Shown here: piece after piece, positions 11,318 to 21,514 of the stretch
Layout: each line of letters begins with the position of its first letter
Position numbering within the stretch: the first letter of the stretch is position 1
Origin: Cordilura impudica
Lineage: Eukaryota; Arthropoda; Insecta; Diptera; Scathophagidae
Direction: 5' to 3'
DNA length: 64,000 nucleotides
Assembly: GCA_963682025.1 (NCBI GenBank)
Contig: OY821518.1
Span: 235,454,152 to 235,518,151, forward strand
Position numbers and translations under genes: made by a program
The notes under the pieces: model-generated
Seen by the model: only the letters and a program-made list of their open reading frames with translations
Databases searched by the model: none
What the model was told of the DNA's origin: nothing

Positions 11318-11790
11318 TTATTTATTTATTTATTAGAAATTAACTTACAATTAAAATTATAAGGTAATTGTGTATAGGAGCAATAGCAACTGAGGCCTTC
11401 AGCTCAAAGGTATATAACAAAATAGTGATAATTGTTAAAATATATGTATAATTAAATGCAGTTAAAAATGTTTGTTGATTTTAAGTAATTGATAATTGTT
11501 AAAATATTTTCATCAGTTGGATCGGCAAGTAGTTCCATCGGATCTTTATTGTTGAAGCACCGGGATCTTTGAGTGTAGAATTTTGGGCATTCTGCTAAGA
11601 TATGTGAAGGATCGGTTGGATAGGTTATGTTGCACTTACACGGGTATGTAATTGGGAGTTTTAAAATACAGCAATGCGTGGCTTTTGTGTGTCCTAGTCG
11701 AAGCCGTATGAATTTAGTTAAGTGCAATCGGTTTATATTTGAGTTTATGCCTGTTGTATTAGTTATAAAATTCCTCAAACGTTTCTTTTA
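11318..11790 (-). pseudogene. 3' end of a non-LTR retrotransposon (I-like group)
   Basis: The - strand frame 11778-11452 encodes about 108 residues with FIRLRLGHTKATHC, then CKCN and HILAECPKF. This resembles the RNase-H-distal C terminus of I-type and Jockey-type ORF2 proteins, where TRLRLGHT precedes a Cys/His cluster. Downstream on the - strand the element ends in four TAAA-type repeats (11318-11336), a simple-repeat tail like that of I elements. The 5' part, including reverse transcriptase, is missing. Its upstream edge abuts DNA similar to 18262-18305. Confidence 0.6.
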
Positions 11791-11854
11791 AACTTTATCT
11801 CGCCAAACATATAAAAAAGTAAAATTTTAATTAAAACAAGACTATGGCCTGAAA

Positions 11855-12092
11855 TGAGGAAGAAAATGACAGATTTTTTGTAATGGTGCGGCGGTGGTGG
11901 AACTTCCGCTTCCTGTTTCCCTGAGCCTTAACGGGTCGCACGTGCTGGTAGGGGGCCTAGCTCGCCGGAGGGGTGGGATCTTGTTAAGACCCAGGGAAAC
12001 CGCACTACAGATGTTCACGTGCGATTTACTAAAAAAAACTGTCAAAAAAACGGACGCTAAATGGGACGGATGGCCATACTTACCTTGGGATT
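11855..12092 (-). other. GC-rich block with hairpin, bounded by splice-like sites
   Basis: Right after the pol stop the - strand reads AAG|GTAAGTATGG (donor consensus, about 12092). About 237 bp later it reads TTCTTCCTCATTTCAG|GCC (acceptor consensus, about 11855). Inside are an 18-bp inverted repeat (GTTTCCCTGAGCCTTAAC at 11915-11932 against 11983-12000, 16 of 18 paired) and CpG-rich loops. The block is much more GC-rich than its surroundings. Whether it is an intron, a piece of LTR or foreign DNA is not resolved. Confidence 0.45.
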
Positions 12093-14257
12093 GGGGACGA
12101 GGTGTTCTGCCCCTTTTGATGAAAAATTGAAAAATTAAAGCCTTGGAGCTTTATGGACCATCGAGCTAGCCGGCCATTTAGGTCTGGTTGGCGCATTAAC
12201 CATTTTAAAGAAGCGTGATCCGTTATTACACTAAATTCGTGACCTTCAACATATTCTCTAAATTTCTCTATGCTCAAAACTGCAGCTAGGCATTCGAGTT
12301 CGGTAATAGAATAGTTCTGTTGGGCTCTATTTAATTTATGCGAGAAAAATGCAATGGGCCGTTCGACACCATTGTCATCTTCTTGAGCCAGAACTCCACC
12401 AACTCCAGTTTTGCATGCATCGCAAGAAATTATGAACGGTCGTTCGAAGTTTGGTGTCACTAATAACGGAGCAGATGTCAGTTTTTCTTTAATCAAATCA
12501 AATGCCTTCTGAGCTTCAGAGTTCCATACAAAAGTTTTACATTTTTTCGTGAGGTCAGTTAACGGACTAGTTAACGAAGCAAAATTTTCTAAAAATCGTC
12601 GGTACCAACCTACGAGACCTAAAAATTGACGAACCTCTTTAGCTGTTTTTGGTTCGGTTAACCCTTTAATGGCGGAAACTTTACTGGGGTCAGGTTTTAT
12701 ACACCCAGAACCAATTATATAACCTAAATATCGGACTTCCTTCATGCACCATTTGCATTTTGCAATATTTAACGTCAGACCGGCTTTGCGAATTAATTGT
12801 GCTACTTCGAGCAATAAAGAAATATGTTCTTCGAAATCATCGCTTACTAAGAGCAAATCGTCTAAATAAACGAAGACTCGATTTTTAAGATGCGGTGGAA
12901 TAATAACATCCATTAATCGGCAAAGGGTCTGTGGTGCATTGGTTAAACCAAAAGGCATCACTTTAAATCGATATAAGGGCCTATTGGGAATGGTAAAAGC
13001 TGTCATGTCCCAAGATTTTTCTTCTAAACCAACCTGCCAAAAAGCATGTTTTAAATCCAATGACGAAATGAATTCGGCTTTAGGTAGCCTAGATAAAATA
13101 CCATTAATTTTCGGTTGAGGATATGCGTCGCGAATAGTCATACTATTCAGTTTTCGAGAGTCTAGACATAATCTGAATTTGCCTTCTCTCTGGACGCATG
13201 CTACAGGACTACTCCAAGAACAAGTAGGAGGCGCCTTTTCTATCACTCCGAGTGCTAACATGCGATCTACCTCGTCATGAATTTTCTTCTCGACTGCTGG
13301 AGAGACAGAAAAGTATCTTTGCTTTATGGGTTTCACTCCTGGTTCTATTTCTATTGAGTGTTCAATAATGGTGGTCTTACCTAACCCTTCTTTATCAAAA
13401 TCTGGAAAAATCTTTATGATTTGATCTAATCTTTGTTTTTGCTCGTTAGTTAGAATATTCTCCTCACAAACTTGATTTAGCTCTTCAATTTGTAACGGGT
13501 TGTTCAAAAAAATCATAGACATAAGGCCGAACGAATGCCAAAAATCTATTCCTAAGTATACCTCATGGGTTAAATCTGGTATTATATAAAAACGTACTAA
13601 TTTGGTAATATTTCGGTAGGTGACATTTGTTTCTACGAAACCTAAAATTTTATATTGCTGACCGCCAGCTGCTTCTACGAAATTAGAAAATTTTTTAAAA
13701 GGTAAATTTTTACCAAGAAAAGTTTTTGCAGCGGAATCACTTATGCAAGATAAAGAGGAGCCTGAATCCAAAAGGCCTAATAATTTCATTCCAAAGATAT
13801 CAATTTGGATATAGGGTCTTATGTCAGATTTTGACTTCTCAATAGATTCAATACAACTTTTAACCTTAAACTTGTTTAATTTTAACATTTTATAAAAATT
13901 TCTAATTCGTAGAGTATTTATTTTTACTTTATGAATTTGGGTGTTAAATTTCGGTGGTGTGCTAATAGTTTCGCAAAAAATTCGCTTCCTAGCTAATTCA
14001 TATAATCTAACTCTTTCATGATAGGGCTTGATGGGAAATAAAACTGGTTTAGACTTTTCCTTGTCATTTTTCAAAATTGTAAAATTGGTAAAATTGGTTT
14101 GTGTGCTACCGTCAGAGCTGGTCTTTAAAATTCCTGTGGGGTGGATTACGTTTTCAATGATGTTTTCGCTTGAAGGGGAACATAATTCATTCTCGAGCGG
14201 AAGCTGGTGTTGTTGCTGGCGCTCCCTGACACGTTTCGCATTGGGGTCTGTAGACAC
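12080..14257 (-). CDS. Ty3/Gypsy Pol: protease, reverse transcriptase, RNase H; integrase missing
   Basis: 725 residues. The aspartic protease has LLDSGSS at residues 162-168 (catalytic D164). Reverse transcriptase spans about 300-520, with SLDLKHAFWQ (D401), MPFGLTNAPQ and the YLDD box at 464-467; most insect Gypsy elements have Y(V/I)DD, so leucine is notable. RNase H covers about 590-720, including SCDACKTGVGG and TDHASLKWL. The frame ends at GQNTSSPIPR, where the linker to integrase normally continues as a longer chain. The first 71 nt overlap gag in the +1 frame, so a +1 shift (or equivalent) would be needed for Gag-Pol. The enzymes would copy the element RNA in cytoplasmic particles, but without integrase this copy cannot insert itself. 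Confidence 0.85.
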   Translation of the reverse strand: MSTDPNAKRVRERQQQHQLPLENELCSPSSENIIENVIHPTGILKTSSDGSTQTNFTNFTILKNDKEKSKPVLFPIKPYHERVRLYELARKRIFCETISTPPKFNTQIHKVKINTLRIRNFYKMLKLNKFKVKSCIESIEKSKSDIRPYIQIDIFGMKLLGLLDSGSSLSCISDSAAKTFLGKNLPFKKFSNFVEAAGGQQYKILGFVETNVTYRNITKLVRFYIIPDLTHEVYLGIDFWHSFGLMSMIFLNNPLQIEELNQVCEENILTNEQKQRLDQIIKIFPDFDKEGLGKTTIIEHSIEIEPGVKPIKQRYFSVSPAVEKKIHDEVDRMLALGVIEKAPPTCSWSSPVACVQREGKFRLCLDSRKLNSMTIRDAYPQPKINGILSRLPKAEFISSLDLKHAFWQVGLEEKSWDMTAFTIPNRPLYRFKVMPFGLTNAPQTLCRLMDVIIPPHLKNRVFVYLDDLLLVSDDFEEHISLLLEVAQLIRKAGLTLNIAKCKWCMKEVRYLGYIIGSGCIKPDPSKVSAIKGLTEPKTAKEVRQFLGLVGWYRRFLENFASLTSPLTDLTKKCKTFVWNSEAQKAFDLIKEKLTSAPLLVTPNFERPFIISCDACKTGVGGVLAQEDDNGVERPIAFFSHKLNRAQQNYSITELECLAAVLSIEKFREYVEGHEFSVITDHASLKWLMRQPDLNGRLARWSIKLQGFNFSIFHQKGQNTSSPIPR

Positions 14258-15692
14258 CTACGGATCGGACACCTACGGATCCACATCCATAACAAAATAT
14301 GGTTCTGTCTTCGAGACAGTCCATATACCTGTGGCCTTCTTTTCTACAATTCCAGCAGATATTAATTTTGCGTTTAGCAGGGTCTTCTTTTTGTTTGCGG
14401 ACCTCGCAAACTTCTTCAGGTGGGTCTTCATCGAAAAATGCATCCTCTACGTCGATTTCATTAACCTGTCTTCGAAAGTTCTTCGGGGCTCTGTCGAGTT
14501 CAAAACTCAGTGCCTCTCGTCGCAAAACCAAATGGCGCAGATGTGAAACGTTGTCAATTTGTAGATCGAACAATTCCCTTCTTAAATGAGGTCTTAAATT
14601 TCTACGCAAAATTCCTGTCAATTCGGATTCGCTCAGGGGATATCGTAGACGATCGCATATCTGTAGAATAGAATGGTGGAAATCGTCGAAGCTCTCATTA
14701 GCGTTTTGTTTCCTATCCCTGATCAGTTCTCGGATATCTAAATCAGATAAATGATCGCTAAAATGATTTTTCAACGCTCGGCACAAATCTTCCCATTCTA
14801 CTCCATTTACGGTGCTGCGATATCTCCAATACCATTCTTTGGCTTTTGACGTAAACAAAATGTGGCAATGGTCTCCTAACAATCTAAAATCTCCTGCTAA
14901 ACTGTCATGGGTTAATGAGTTTACCATGTAAATAAATTTTTCTACTGGTAACCCTGTGGTGTTTCCAGTGAACGTTAAGTTCCAACTATTTATCAGACTT
15001 GCAATTTTGCCGCTATTATTAAGAGCAACAGACGATAAAGAAGCTCTCTCACGACTTGCTGGTACAGACGGGTGAGTTGAAGGAGGCCTAATATTACGCG
15101 GAGGGACAAAATTAGGTTCATAGGGAACGTTATGAACTAAAGGAGCTGAAAAATTGCGATGAACCGACGTGGTTGGAAAAATTTCTCTAGGCCATTCAGG
15201 TTCTCTGTTTGCGCTAATGTTTACGCTAGTAAATTGTTGAGATAACCTTTCGACTACGGCGTGAAGCTTATTTATTTCGCCTTGGAAACTATTTTCTATT
15301 TTGGATCTAATACGATCCTCTAAACTCTCTCTTCCTTCACCACTAGTCTGACCTGGTGAAATATTTCGGTTTGCATTGAACTCTGCATTTCTTTCCTTTC
15401 TGCTGGATAACATTCTTTCCGCGGATTTCGGAATCGTTCCAGTATTAACTGGTAAACTTTCATTATTAACTCGGACGGAATGTTTTAGCAAACTGTTTTT
15501 AGTGACAGTTTTATTACACTGCGGACAACAAGTCGAAACGTTGAGGAAATTAAAAAGGCACTCGTGGTGGAAAACGTGTCTACACCTGGTAGAAACTAAG
15601 TTGCTGGTATGATCGTAACTTTCTTGGCATATCAAACAAACGTTTTCGGCTAAAGCCGAAGCTAAACGTCCTGGACTATGCTGTACCGCCAT
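14187..15692 (-). CDS. Ty3/Gypsy Gag with N-terminal RING-H2 finger and zinc knuckle
   Basis: 501 residues. An N-terminal RING-H2-type zinc finger is visible: C19-x2-C22, C37-x-H39, H42-x2-C45, C56-x2-C59. A serine/proline-rich linker follows, with a predicted helical stretch near 125-155. The retrotransposon Gag (capsid) domain is at about 240-400, with the typical EWYWRYRS and LRRELFDLQ-like segments. A CCHC knuckle CWNCRKEGHRYMDC follows at about 450-465, then CYGCG. After it a 15-bp tandem duplication (14253-14267/14268-14282) repeats SVGV. Gag normally assembles the particle and binds RNA through the knuckle. A RING finger usually marks E3 ubiquitin ligases, so ligase activity is a possibility, not shown. 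The start ATG at 15692 is the first in frame and directly precedes the RING. Confidence 0.85.
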   Translation of the reverse strand: MAVQHSPGRLASALAENVCLICQESYDHTSNLVSTRCRHVFHHECLFNFLNVSTCCPQCNKTVTKNSLLKHSVRVNNESLPVNTGTIPKSAERMLSSRKERNAEFNANRNISPGQTSGEGRESLEDRIRSKIENSFQGEINKLHAVVERLSQQFTSVNISANREPEWPREIFPTTSVHRNFSAPLVHNVPYEPNFVPPRNIRPPSTHPSVPASRERASLSSVALNNSGKIASLINSWNLTFTGNTTGLPVEKFIYMVNSLTHDSLAGDFRLLGDHCHILFTSKAKEWYWRYRSTVNGVEWEDLCRALKNHFSDHLSDLDIRELIRDRKQNANESFDDFHHSILQICDRLRYPLSESELTGILRRNLRPHLRRELFDLQIDNVSHLRHLVLRREALSFELDRAPKNFRRQVNEIDVEDAFFDEDPPEEVCEVRKQKEDPAKRKINICWNCRKEGHRYMDCLEDRTIFCYGCGSVGVRSVGVYRPQCETCQGAPATTPASARE

Positions 15693-17520
15693 GATTTCGG
15701 AATAACTATAAAAATTTTAACAAAATATATTCGGACGATATGAAAGAATGAATGAGTGTTGGTATAACGACAATGATTGCAAAGGTAATGAGATGTTACA
15801 CAATTTAAATAATATAAATGAAATTCAATGTTGTTCCCTTAGAACAAATATAGGCTGTAAAAAAAAATGAGCAGGTTAACGTTGAGTTAGAATGAGCTGA
15901 TTAAAATTCGAATGAATGCAATTTAGTTAACTGAAAAGTATAGATTAAAATTTTAGTTCTAGGCGAACGAATGACAGGCCGTTAAAGAAAATATTATGAA
16001 CGGAAATGAATTCAAATTTATTAAAATATGTAGTTCTAATAGAACAAATACAATAGCATGAAATGAATACCAATGAATTAGATTTCAGTTCAATCGAACG
16101 AAGAAATGAAGTAAATGTAACGGGTTAGAAAATGAATTCAGTTCAAACTGATTAAAAATTTTCAAGTTCCGAGTGAACGAAAGGTTATATAGTAAACAAA
16201 TGAAATATTATGTTACGTTAATGTGAACCGATTAAAATCGAATGAATGTAATGCAATTACATGAAAAGTGGTTTAAATTAGGTACAAAATGGATTGCAAT
16301 TTTAAAGCAATAAAATGTTGTGCAGTTAATGCAAAGTGTTATTATGTTACTCCAAATTGAGTAAAATTTTTGGTTCCAATCGAAAAAATGTAAGGCAGTG
16401 AAATGAAATGTTATTAAGTAAAATTAAAAGTATTTAAGCATTAAATTAGTGTAAATTGATTAGGGAGTTTAGGTTTCAATCGAACCCACGTAAAAGTATT
16501 CAAAAGTAAATTTTCAATAGGTTTAAAAAGTTTTAAATTTTCAAAAAAAAAAATTTCAATAAAGTTTCAAAAAGAAGCTTGAATATAATTTGTAATATAC
16601 TTTTCAATATAATTCCTATAGTTCAATAAGTGTTAGTAAATTTTTAATATATAATTTTCAATATAAATTTAATATAATTCAATATAGTATTTCAATATAA
16701 TTTTCAATATTTTAATTTTCAATATAGCTTTTCACTATAGTTTTCAAAATATAATTTTCACTATAAAAATTTTCAAAAGATTTCAAAAAATTTCAATTAT
16801 AATTTTCCATATAAACTCCATAAAGATTTCCAAAAAAATTTCAATATAGTATTCAATATATGTTAATATAAATTTTCAAAATTAGTTCAAATATGAGTTA
16901 ATAAAAATTTTCCAAAATTTCAAAACTTAGTTCAACTATAAGTTAATAAAATAAACTTTCAGAAAATTTCAAAATTTTCAATATACTTTTCAATATATTT
17001 TCAAAAAAAATTTCAATAAATTGTTAACCCAATGTAGTTATCCAAAACCAAACCAATCATTAAAAAAAAAATCCGTAAGTACGACCATCCATCAAAAAAA
17101 TAAAAACTTAAAATTTGAGACTTTAATATTTTTTTCCCGATTGTTTGCTAATATTTCGTGCTATAAAAATTATTTCGGACAAGTAACCGTTCATTTAGAA
17201 CGAAGTTCTTGTATTCCGGGAACAACCTTTAATGACCAAAGCAAGATAAAATCACAAAATTTAATTAAATGTTTGAAGGGTGAATTAAAATTCAAAACCC
17301 ATCCCAATTTCGGTTAATTTAAATAGCGATATACGCATATTTAATCTAAATTCCAGAAATTGAAAGGAATTTCAGAACACATATATAAAAAAATTAGAAC
17401 ACATATATAAAAAATTAGAAACAATTGGTGCTTCCCCGGTGCACAGATGTAAAAAAATTAAAATAATTATAGTTCCTATTTAGAAAAATTATAAGTAAAC
17501 ACAAAATCCGGTCTATTGTT
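15693..17520 (-). other. Long AT-rich 5' leader with repeated GTTC...GAAC and TTTCAATATA units
   Basis: About 1.8 kb separate the primer-binding site from gag. From about 15840 to 16500 a short motif of the form GTTC-N4-6-GAAC or GTTCNATCGAACGAA recurs roughly every 60-100 bp (for example about 16028, 16087, 16167 and 16466). From 16540 to 17030 the + strand is a near-continuous run of diverged TTTTCAATATAA units. No open frame worth calling was found. The open frame at 17021-17317 (+) is probably accidental. Confidence 0.6.
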
Positions 17521-17544
17521 GTTCGGGCCCTACGTTGGGCACCA
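17521..17544 (-). promoter_or_regulatory. Primer-binding site, tRNA-Lys type
   Basis: The - strand reads TGGTGCCCAACGTAGGGCCC, continuing for four more bases. It is complementary to the 3' end of the animal tRNA-Lys(CUU) family (PBS TGGCGCCCAACGTGGGGC) apart from two or three changes. It marks the left edge of the internal region, so the 5' LTR should lie just above 17545. Confidence 0.75.
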
Positions 17545-17689
17545 TTACATTTTCTTTGAAAGTTTTTAAAGTAATTTATTTTTTTATTATTGATATACAC
17601 TTCATTAAATACTAAATGATCTCAAATGTACAAATAATGTATAAGTTATTTGAAAATGAATAAAAATAATTTTATTTTTTTACAAACAT

Positions 17690-18300
17690 ATAACCAGCGC
17701 TTTTTAGTGCTTTTAGTTTCATTCGAATTCAGAATTTTTTTTTCCAAATATGTTGTGTTTTATTGATCTGGTCGGGTTCTTCTGGGACGGCTCTCGTAAG
17801 TTATAGTTTTGAGAAGGCCTGTTTTGACAGTAATATTGAAGAATGGAACAACAGAATTTTCACAAAATCTCTTATTAATAAAACATTTCATTACTCATTA
17901 AAAAAAATCGGAAAACAAAATTTATAAAAGAATTTTTTGAAAGGTAAAAAAGAAATTGAGGAGTACGAAAATTGTCTTAACAATTGAAAACTAAAGATAT
18001 AAACGGAAAAATCAAGACAGAACTGATGGATTGAAGTATGTAACTTCAAAAAGGTAGACAATGAAAAAAAAGTTTAGTTATAAATACTTATATTGCTATT
18101 TCTATACTCAAACGCTGACGTCGAAAGAGTGTCAAGTGCATTGAAGTTCTTAAAATTCATTAATACATATTTCCGTAAATTCTTTAATACGAATTAAATA
18201 TGAACTTAAAATGTAAAAATAATGTTCTGCTAATTATAAAATATAATAAAATGTTTCTACTAAAATTAATTCACTTCAAACATATAAAAAAATCAAAATT
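17690..18300 (+). pseudogene. hAT-like remnant with C-terminal dimerisation motif
   Basis: Begins with a CCAGCGCTTTTTAGTGC end-like block at about 17695. The part 17815-17880 matches 10840-10925 of the other remnant. About 18110-18165 translates to SNADVERVSSALKF, the signature of the hAT C-terminal dimerisation domain (SNADVERVFS). No long open frame remains. Confidence 0.6.
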
Positions 18301-18307
18301 TTATATA

Positions 18308-18375
18308 ACAAGTAAGAGTGTTAAATTCAGCTCTGCCAAATCTTTGATACCCTCCATCCGTGTTCTAAACACAAT
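18308..18375 (-). repeat. Family B 3'-end fragment
   Basis: Starts ACAAGTAAGAGTGTTAAATT and continues through the hairpin (here slightly degraded) to GATACCCTCCATCC, matching 2165-2225. The rest of the element is absent. Confidence 0.7.
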
Positions 18376-18572
18376 ATTATAACCATGGTTGTCCATTAGG
18401 GTGCATCAAACGCCCCTCTAGAAACGAATCACTTTGTCCCCAGTCTAAAAATATTCCATTGGACGTAAAAAGTTGCCGCACAAAATATTTTCAAATTTTG
18501 TATTTTTTATACTTAATTACTTCATACCTTATTAAACAAAATTTATAATATATTTAGAATAATAAATATAAA

Positions 18573-18890
18573 TAGCAGATTCCAGCCCTCGAGTATGCTA
18601 ATCAATTATAGCCAATTCACAAATCAACACAAAAACAAACTCATTTTTATTACAAACACATTCACAAATTAAATAAACACACACATAGCATTGTATAATT
18701 TTATGTATGTGTTAGTAGCAACTTAAATGCAATTTACTCAAAATAAAGGAAAATATTTAAAAATCTGTAAATCTGCAAATCGGCTAAAAAGAAGTACCTT
18801 TCAAATAATATACGTTTCGTGAAAATCGGGATAAAACGGTAGAACAAAACATCAGTCACAAGAAATCGCCTAGCCTATTAATATTATAGA
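18573..18890 (-). mobile_element. Family C small Helitron, copy 1
   Basis: On the - strand it starts A|TCTATAATATTAATAGGC at 18890 and ends near GGAATCTGCTAT at 18573, where the last base departs from CTRR. It is similar over its length to 19065-19429 and 35615-35982. No coding capacity. Confidence 0.6.
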
Positions 18891-19064
18891 TAGAACCAAA
18901 TGTGGATCATAAAAATATTTAATATTACAAATTATTTGATTCTAATAAGTTAAATTGTTTTCGGTTTCCTCCATCAGCATCATCAATTCAGTATTTTTCA
19001 TATTTAATTACTATCATGTTTTATTAATAATTGTTTTATAATAGTCTAGGAATAATAAATGTAA

Positions 19065-19429
19065 TTAGCAGATTCCAGCGCTCGAAATTCGAGTGCAATT
19101 TCTAGGCAACTTTATTTCTCAACTTAGCCAATTCACAAACCAACACTTTTTTTTTTTTTTGTTTATTATTATTGTAAATGAAGATAACAAACTCATTAAC
19201 AAACACATTAACAAATTTAATAAACACACACATAGCATATGTATAATATTATGTATATGTTAGTAGCAACTTAAATTCAAAATAAAGGAAAAAATGTAAA
19301 AATGTGTAAATCTGGTGAACAGCAAAAAGCAAATACCTTTCAAATAATATACGTTTGTTCAAAATCGGGATAAAACGGTAGAACAAAACATCGGTGACAA
19401 GAAATCGCCCAGCCTATTAATATTATAGA
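19065..19429 (-). mobile_element. Family C small Helitron, copy 2 (365 bp)
   Basis: On the - strand it starts A|TCTATAATATTAATAGGC at 19429 and ends in CTAA|T at 19065, with a short palindrome CTCGAAATTCGAG about 14 bp before the end. A|TC...CTRR|T with a subterminal hairpin is the Helitron signature. It shares flanking sequence with copy 1 beyond the 3' end, so the two copies appear to be a tandem duplication of about 490 bp. Confidence 0.65.
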
Positions 19430-19439
19430 TGAAACAAAA

Positions 19440-20700
19440 TATATCATAAACATATTTAATCTTAAAAAAATAATATTTCAAAATGCTTTTTTCATATTTC
19501 ATTACTACCATGTGGATACACTGACTTAGGGACTACAACTTTAACTTTGTCTACAACACAATGCATTTGCTGTTTATTTTAACTTCTGGTTTCCAACATG
19601 GGGTAACCTGTCCTTTCACAAGTAAAACTGTTTTATGAAAAAGTAAATATCCCAATGATAGCTTATTTTTGAATATAAGCCCTCGATATACAAATTTGTT
19701 TATAAGGTAGTAAATATAAAAACTAATATATCTACATATTTTCATAAAATAACGAATAAATTTGAGGAATTTTATGAATACATTTATAGATTTTCATAAA
19801 GAGTCAATTTAGCATCAATATATTATTTCGATATTTTGTTTCAAAAAAATGTAAATCTCCTTAAATTTGACTTTTGACCTTTAAGAGATTGAGAATTTAT
19901 ATCAAGTAGTATAATGTTGTGATAAAAGATATTTGAAATATGAAAATACCAAAATAATGTAGACTAAAAGTTGAAAGAGTGTGAAAAATCTCATTTTTCT
20001 TCAAATCCGCTGAAATAAAAACGCTGCCCTCACCAAATTAAGAAGAGCATACCTACAATATTTGGCACTTTTAATCACATATAATTTGTTAATAAGACCT
20101 TAAAGTCCAATCGTTGATTTCGGAAAATTTCTTGAACAAAATTTTTTAAAAAGTAAAATTGGAGATTTTGAAATAGTGCTAAAAAATAAGTACCGCTTTC
20201 ACATTAATTTAGAACGGCATAACAATAGGCGAGATGCAAAATACTTTACATGAGATAATTCTGGGATCAGAAGAATGCAAAAATGTTGTTGCTGTAAATT
20301 ATTTCAATGCCTTTAAAAATGTGAGCTCGATTTTCTTAATCAAGTGGTCTGCGGCGCATTTATTGCCTGGGGAACTTGATATAACTTGGCTGTTTTTCAA
20401 CCGATAATAGATTTTGTTATTTTATTAGAAAGTTAATTTACTATAGATTATGGTTTATTAATTAATTTAATTGAAGCGCAATTATTAATATCAAAATTTT
20501 TGTGAAAAATTACTTTTTTTTTTGTAATTTTTACATATAAATGCATATTGGAACTTTGAACTCAATGCGCGTCCAGAAAGCATTGTCCGATTTGGCTCAA
20601 ATTTAGCTCGCTAAAGTTTTAGATCCAGTGTCACAATAATCCGACTCGCACGTCTTGGAATTAAAAAAAAAAAAAAAATGGCTGTCACACTAATATATAT
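19440..20700. other. AT-rich stretch, nothing recognised
   Basis: No supported gene. A scatter of short open frames lacks any recognisable motif. Confidence 0.4.
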
Positions 20701-20704
20701 ATTA

Positions 20705-21508
20705 GAGTGGGTCAAATTGTAGGGGGCCGAAAAAATCTCTATGGGTTCATCGCGATTCTGGTACTATGGGCCATAACAAGTATAGCTGCCCAAAGAACCA
20801 AACCATAATCATTTTCGAACCTTCCAAAATTTCGATGAAAAAATCGATATAGGTCGTATATGGGTATCCCATATAAAATTATGGCAACTATAGGTGTTTT
20901 AATATATATATGGGTGGGCCGATTTGTTAGGACAAAAATTTGTCGTTATTGTGCCATCGCTTTTTCGATAGCTTTTGGCATGAGTAAAAAAGTTCCACTA
21001 CGACATATCATCACTGGCTTATCGCGATTCGGGTACTATGTTCAAAGAGTAAATAAAAAAACGAATTTTTTGACTTAATTGACTGAAAGCGATATAGGTC
21101 GTATATGGGTATCCCACATAATTTTCAGCGCTGAATATTTTGGGCTATTTTAAATATGAGAAAGTCAAAGATTCGTCGATTTGTGCAATAATTCGTCAAT
21201 TTTTCTAAAAAGGTGAAAAAAATCCACAAAAATGCACGAAAACGTCCCCTGGCGGCTGTTAAAAATAAAAATAAATGTGAAAAATGGATTTTCCGACCCA
21301 AACAACCCCCGGTATACACATTTTCAACAATTTTTTTTAAATTTTAATTAGTATTATGGAAAATATCATGAAAATATCTTCATCGAAATATTGGCAGGCT
21401 CGAAAATTATTTTGGAGGTATGGTTCCTTGGGCAAATATACTTGTTATGACCCATAGTACCAGAATAGCGATGAACCCATGGAGATTTTTTCGGCCCCAT
21501 ACAATTTG
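20705..21508. mobile_element. MITE-like element with ~150-bp inverted repeats
   Basis: The left arm (about 20708-20860) contains TCAAATTGTAGGGGGCCG, AAAAAATCTCTATGGGTTCA and TGGTACTATGGG. The right arm (about 21355-21508) is its reverse complement at roughly 85 percent by eye. The interior (including 20900-21080) has no convincing protein. Its right end is directly joined to, and probably interrupted by, the transposon at 21515. Confidence 0.65.
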
Positions 21509-21514
21509 ATCATG

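Larger units (their letters stand above)
11842..17544 (-). mobile_element. Ty3/Gypsy retrotransposon with RING-Gag, truncated 3' half
   Basis: On the - strand the order is primer-binding site (17544-17521), a ~1.8 kb AT-rich leader, gag (15692-14187), then pol with protease, reverse transcriptase and RNase H (14257-12080). The reading frame stops just where integrase should begin, and a ~240-bp GC-rich block follows. No integrase, no 3' LTR and no clear 5' LTR were found; sequence beyond 17545 should hold the 5' LTR but no matching copy was seen near 11800. The element therefore looks like a 3'-deleted copy, although gag and the remaining pol are open without stops over 3.6 kb. Confidence 0.8.

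Noticed and set aside
11894..12130. Open frames on both strands in the GC-rich block
   Set aside because: High GC removes stop codons by chance; neither product has a motif, and the inverted repeat explains the sequence better.
14028..14589. Open frames of 172 and 96 codons on the + strand
   Set aside because: They lie opposite gag/pol and show no domain; the - strand reading has clear zinc-finger, Gag and protease motifs.
17545..17690. 5' LTR of the RING-Gag element
   Set aside because: The position is right, but no second copy near the other end was found, and no TG...CA bounded repeat could be defined.
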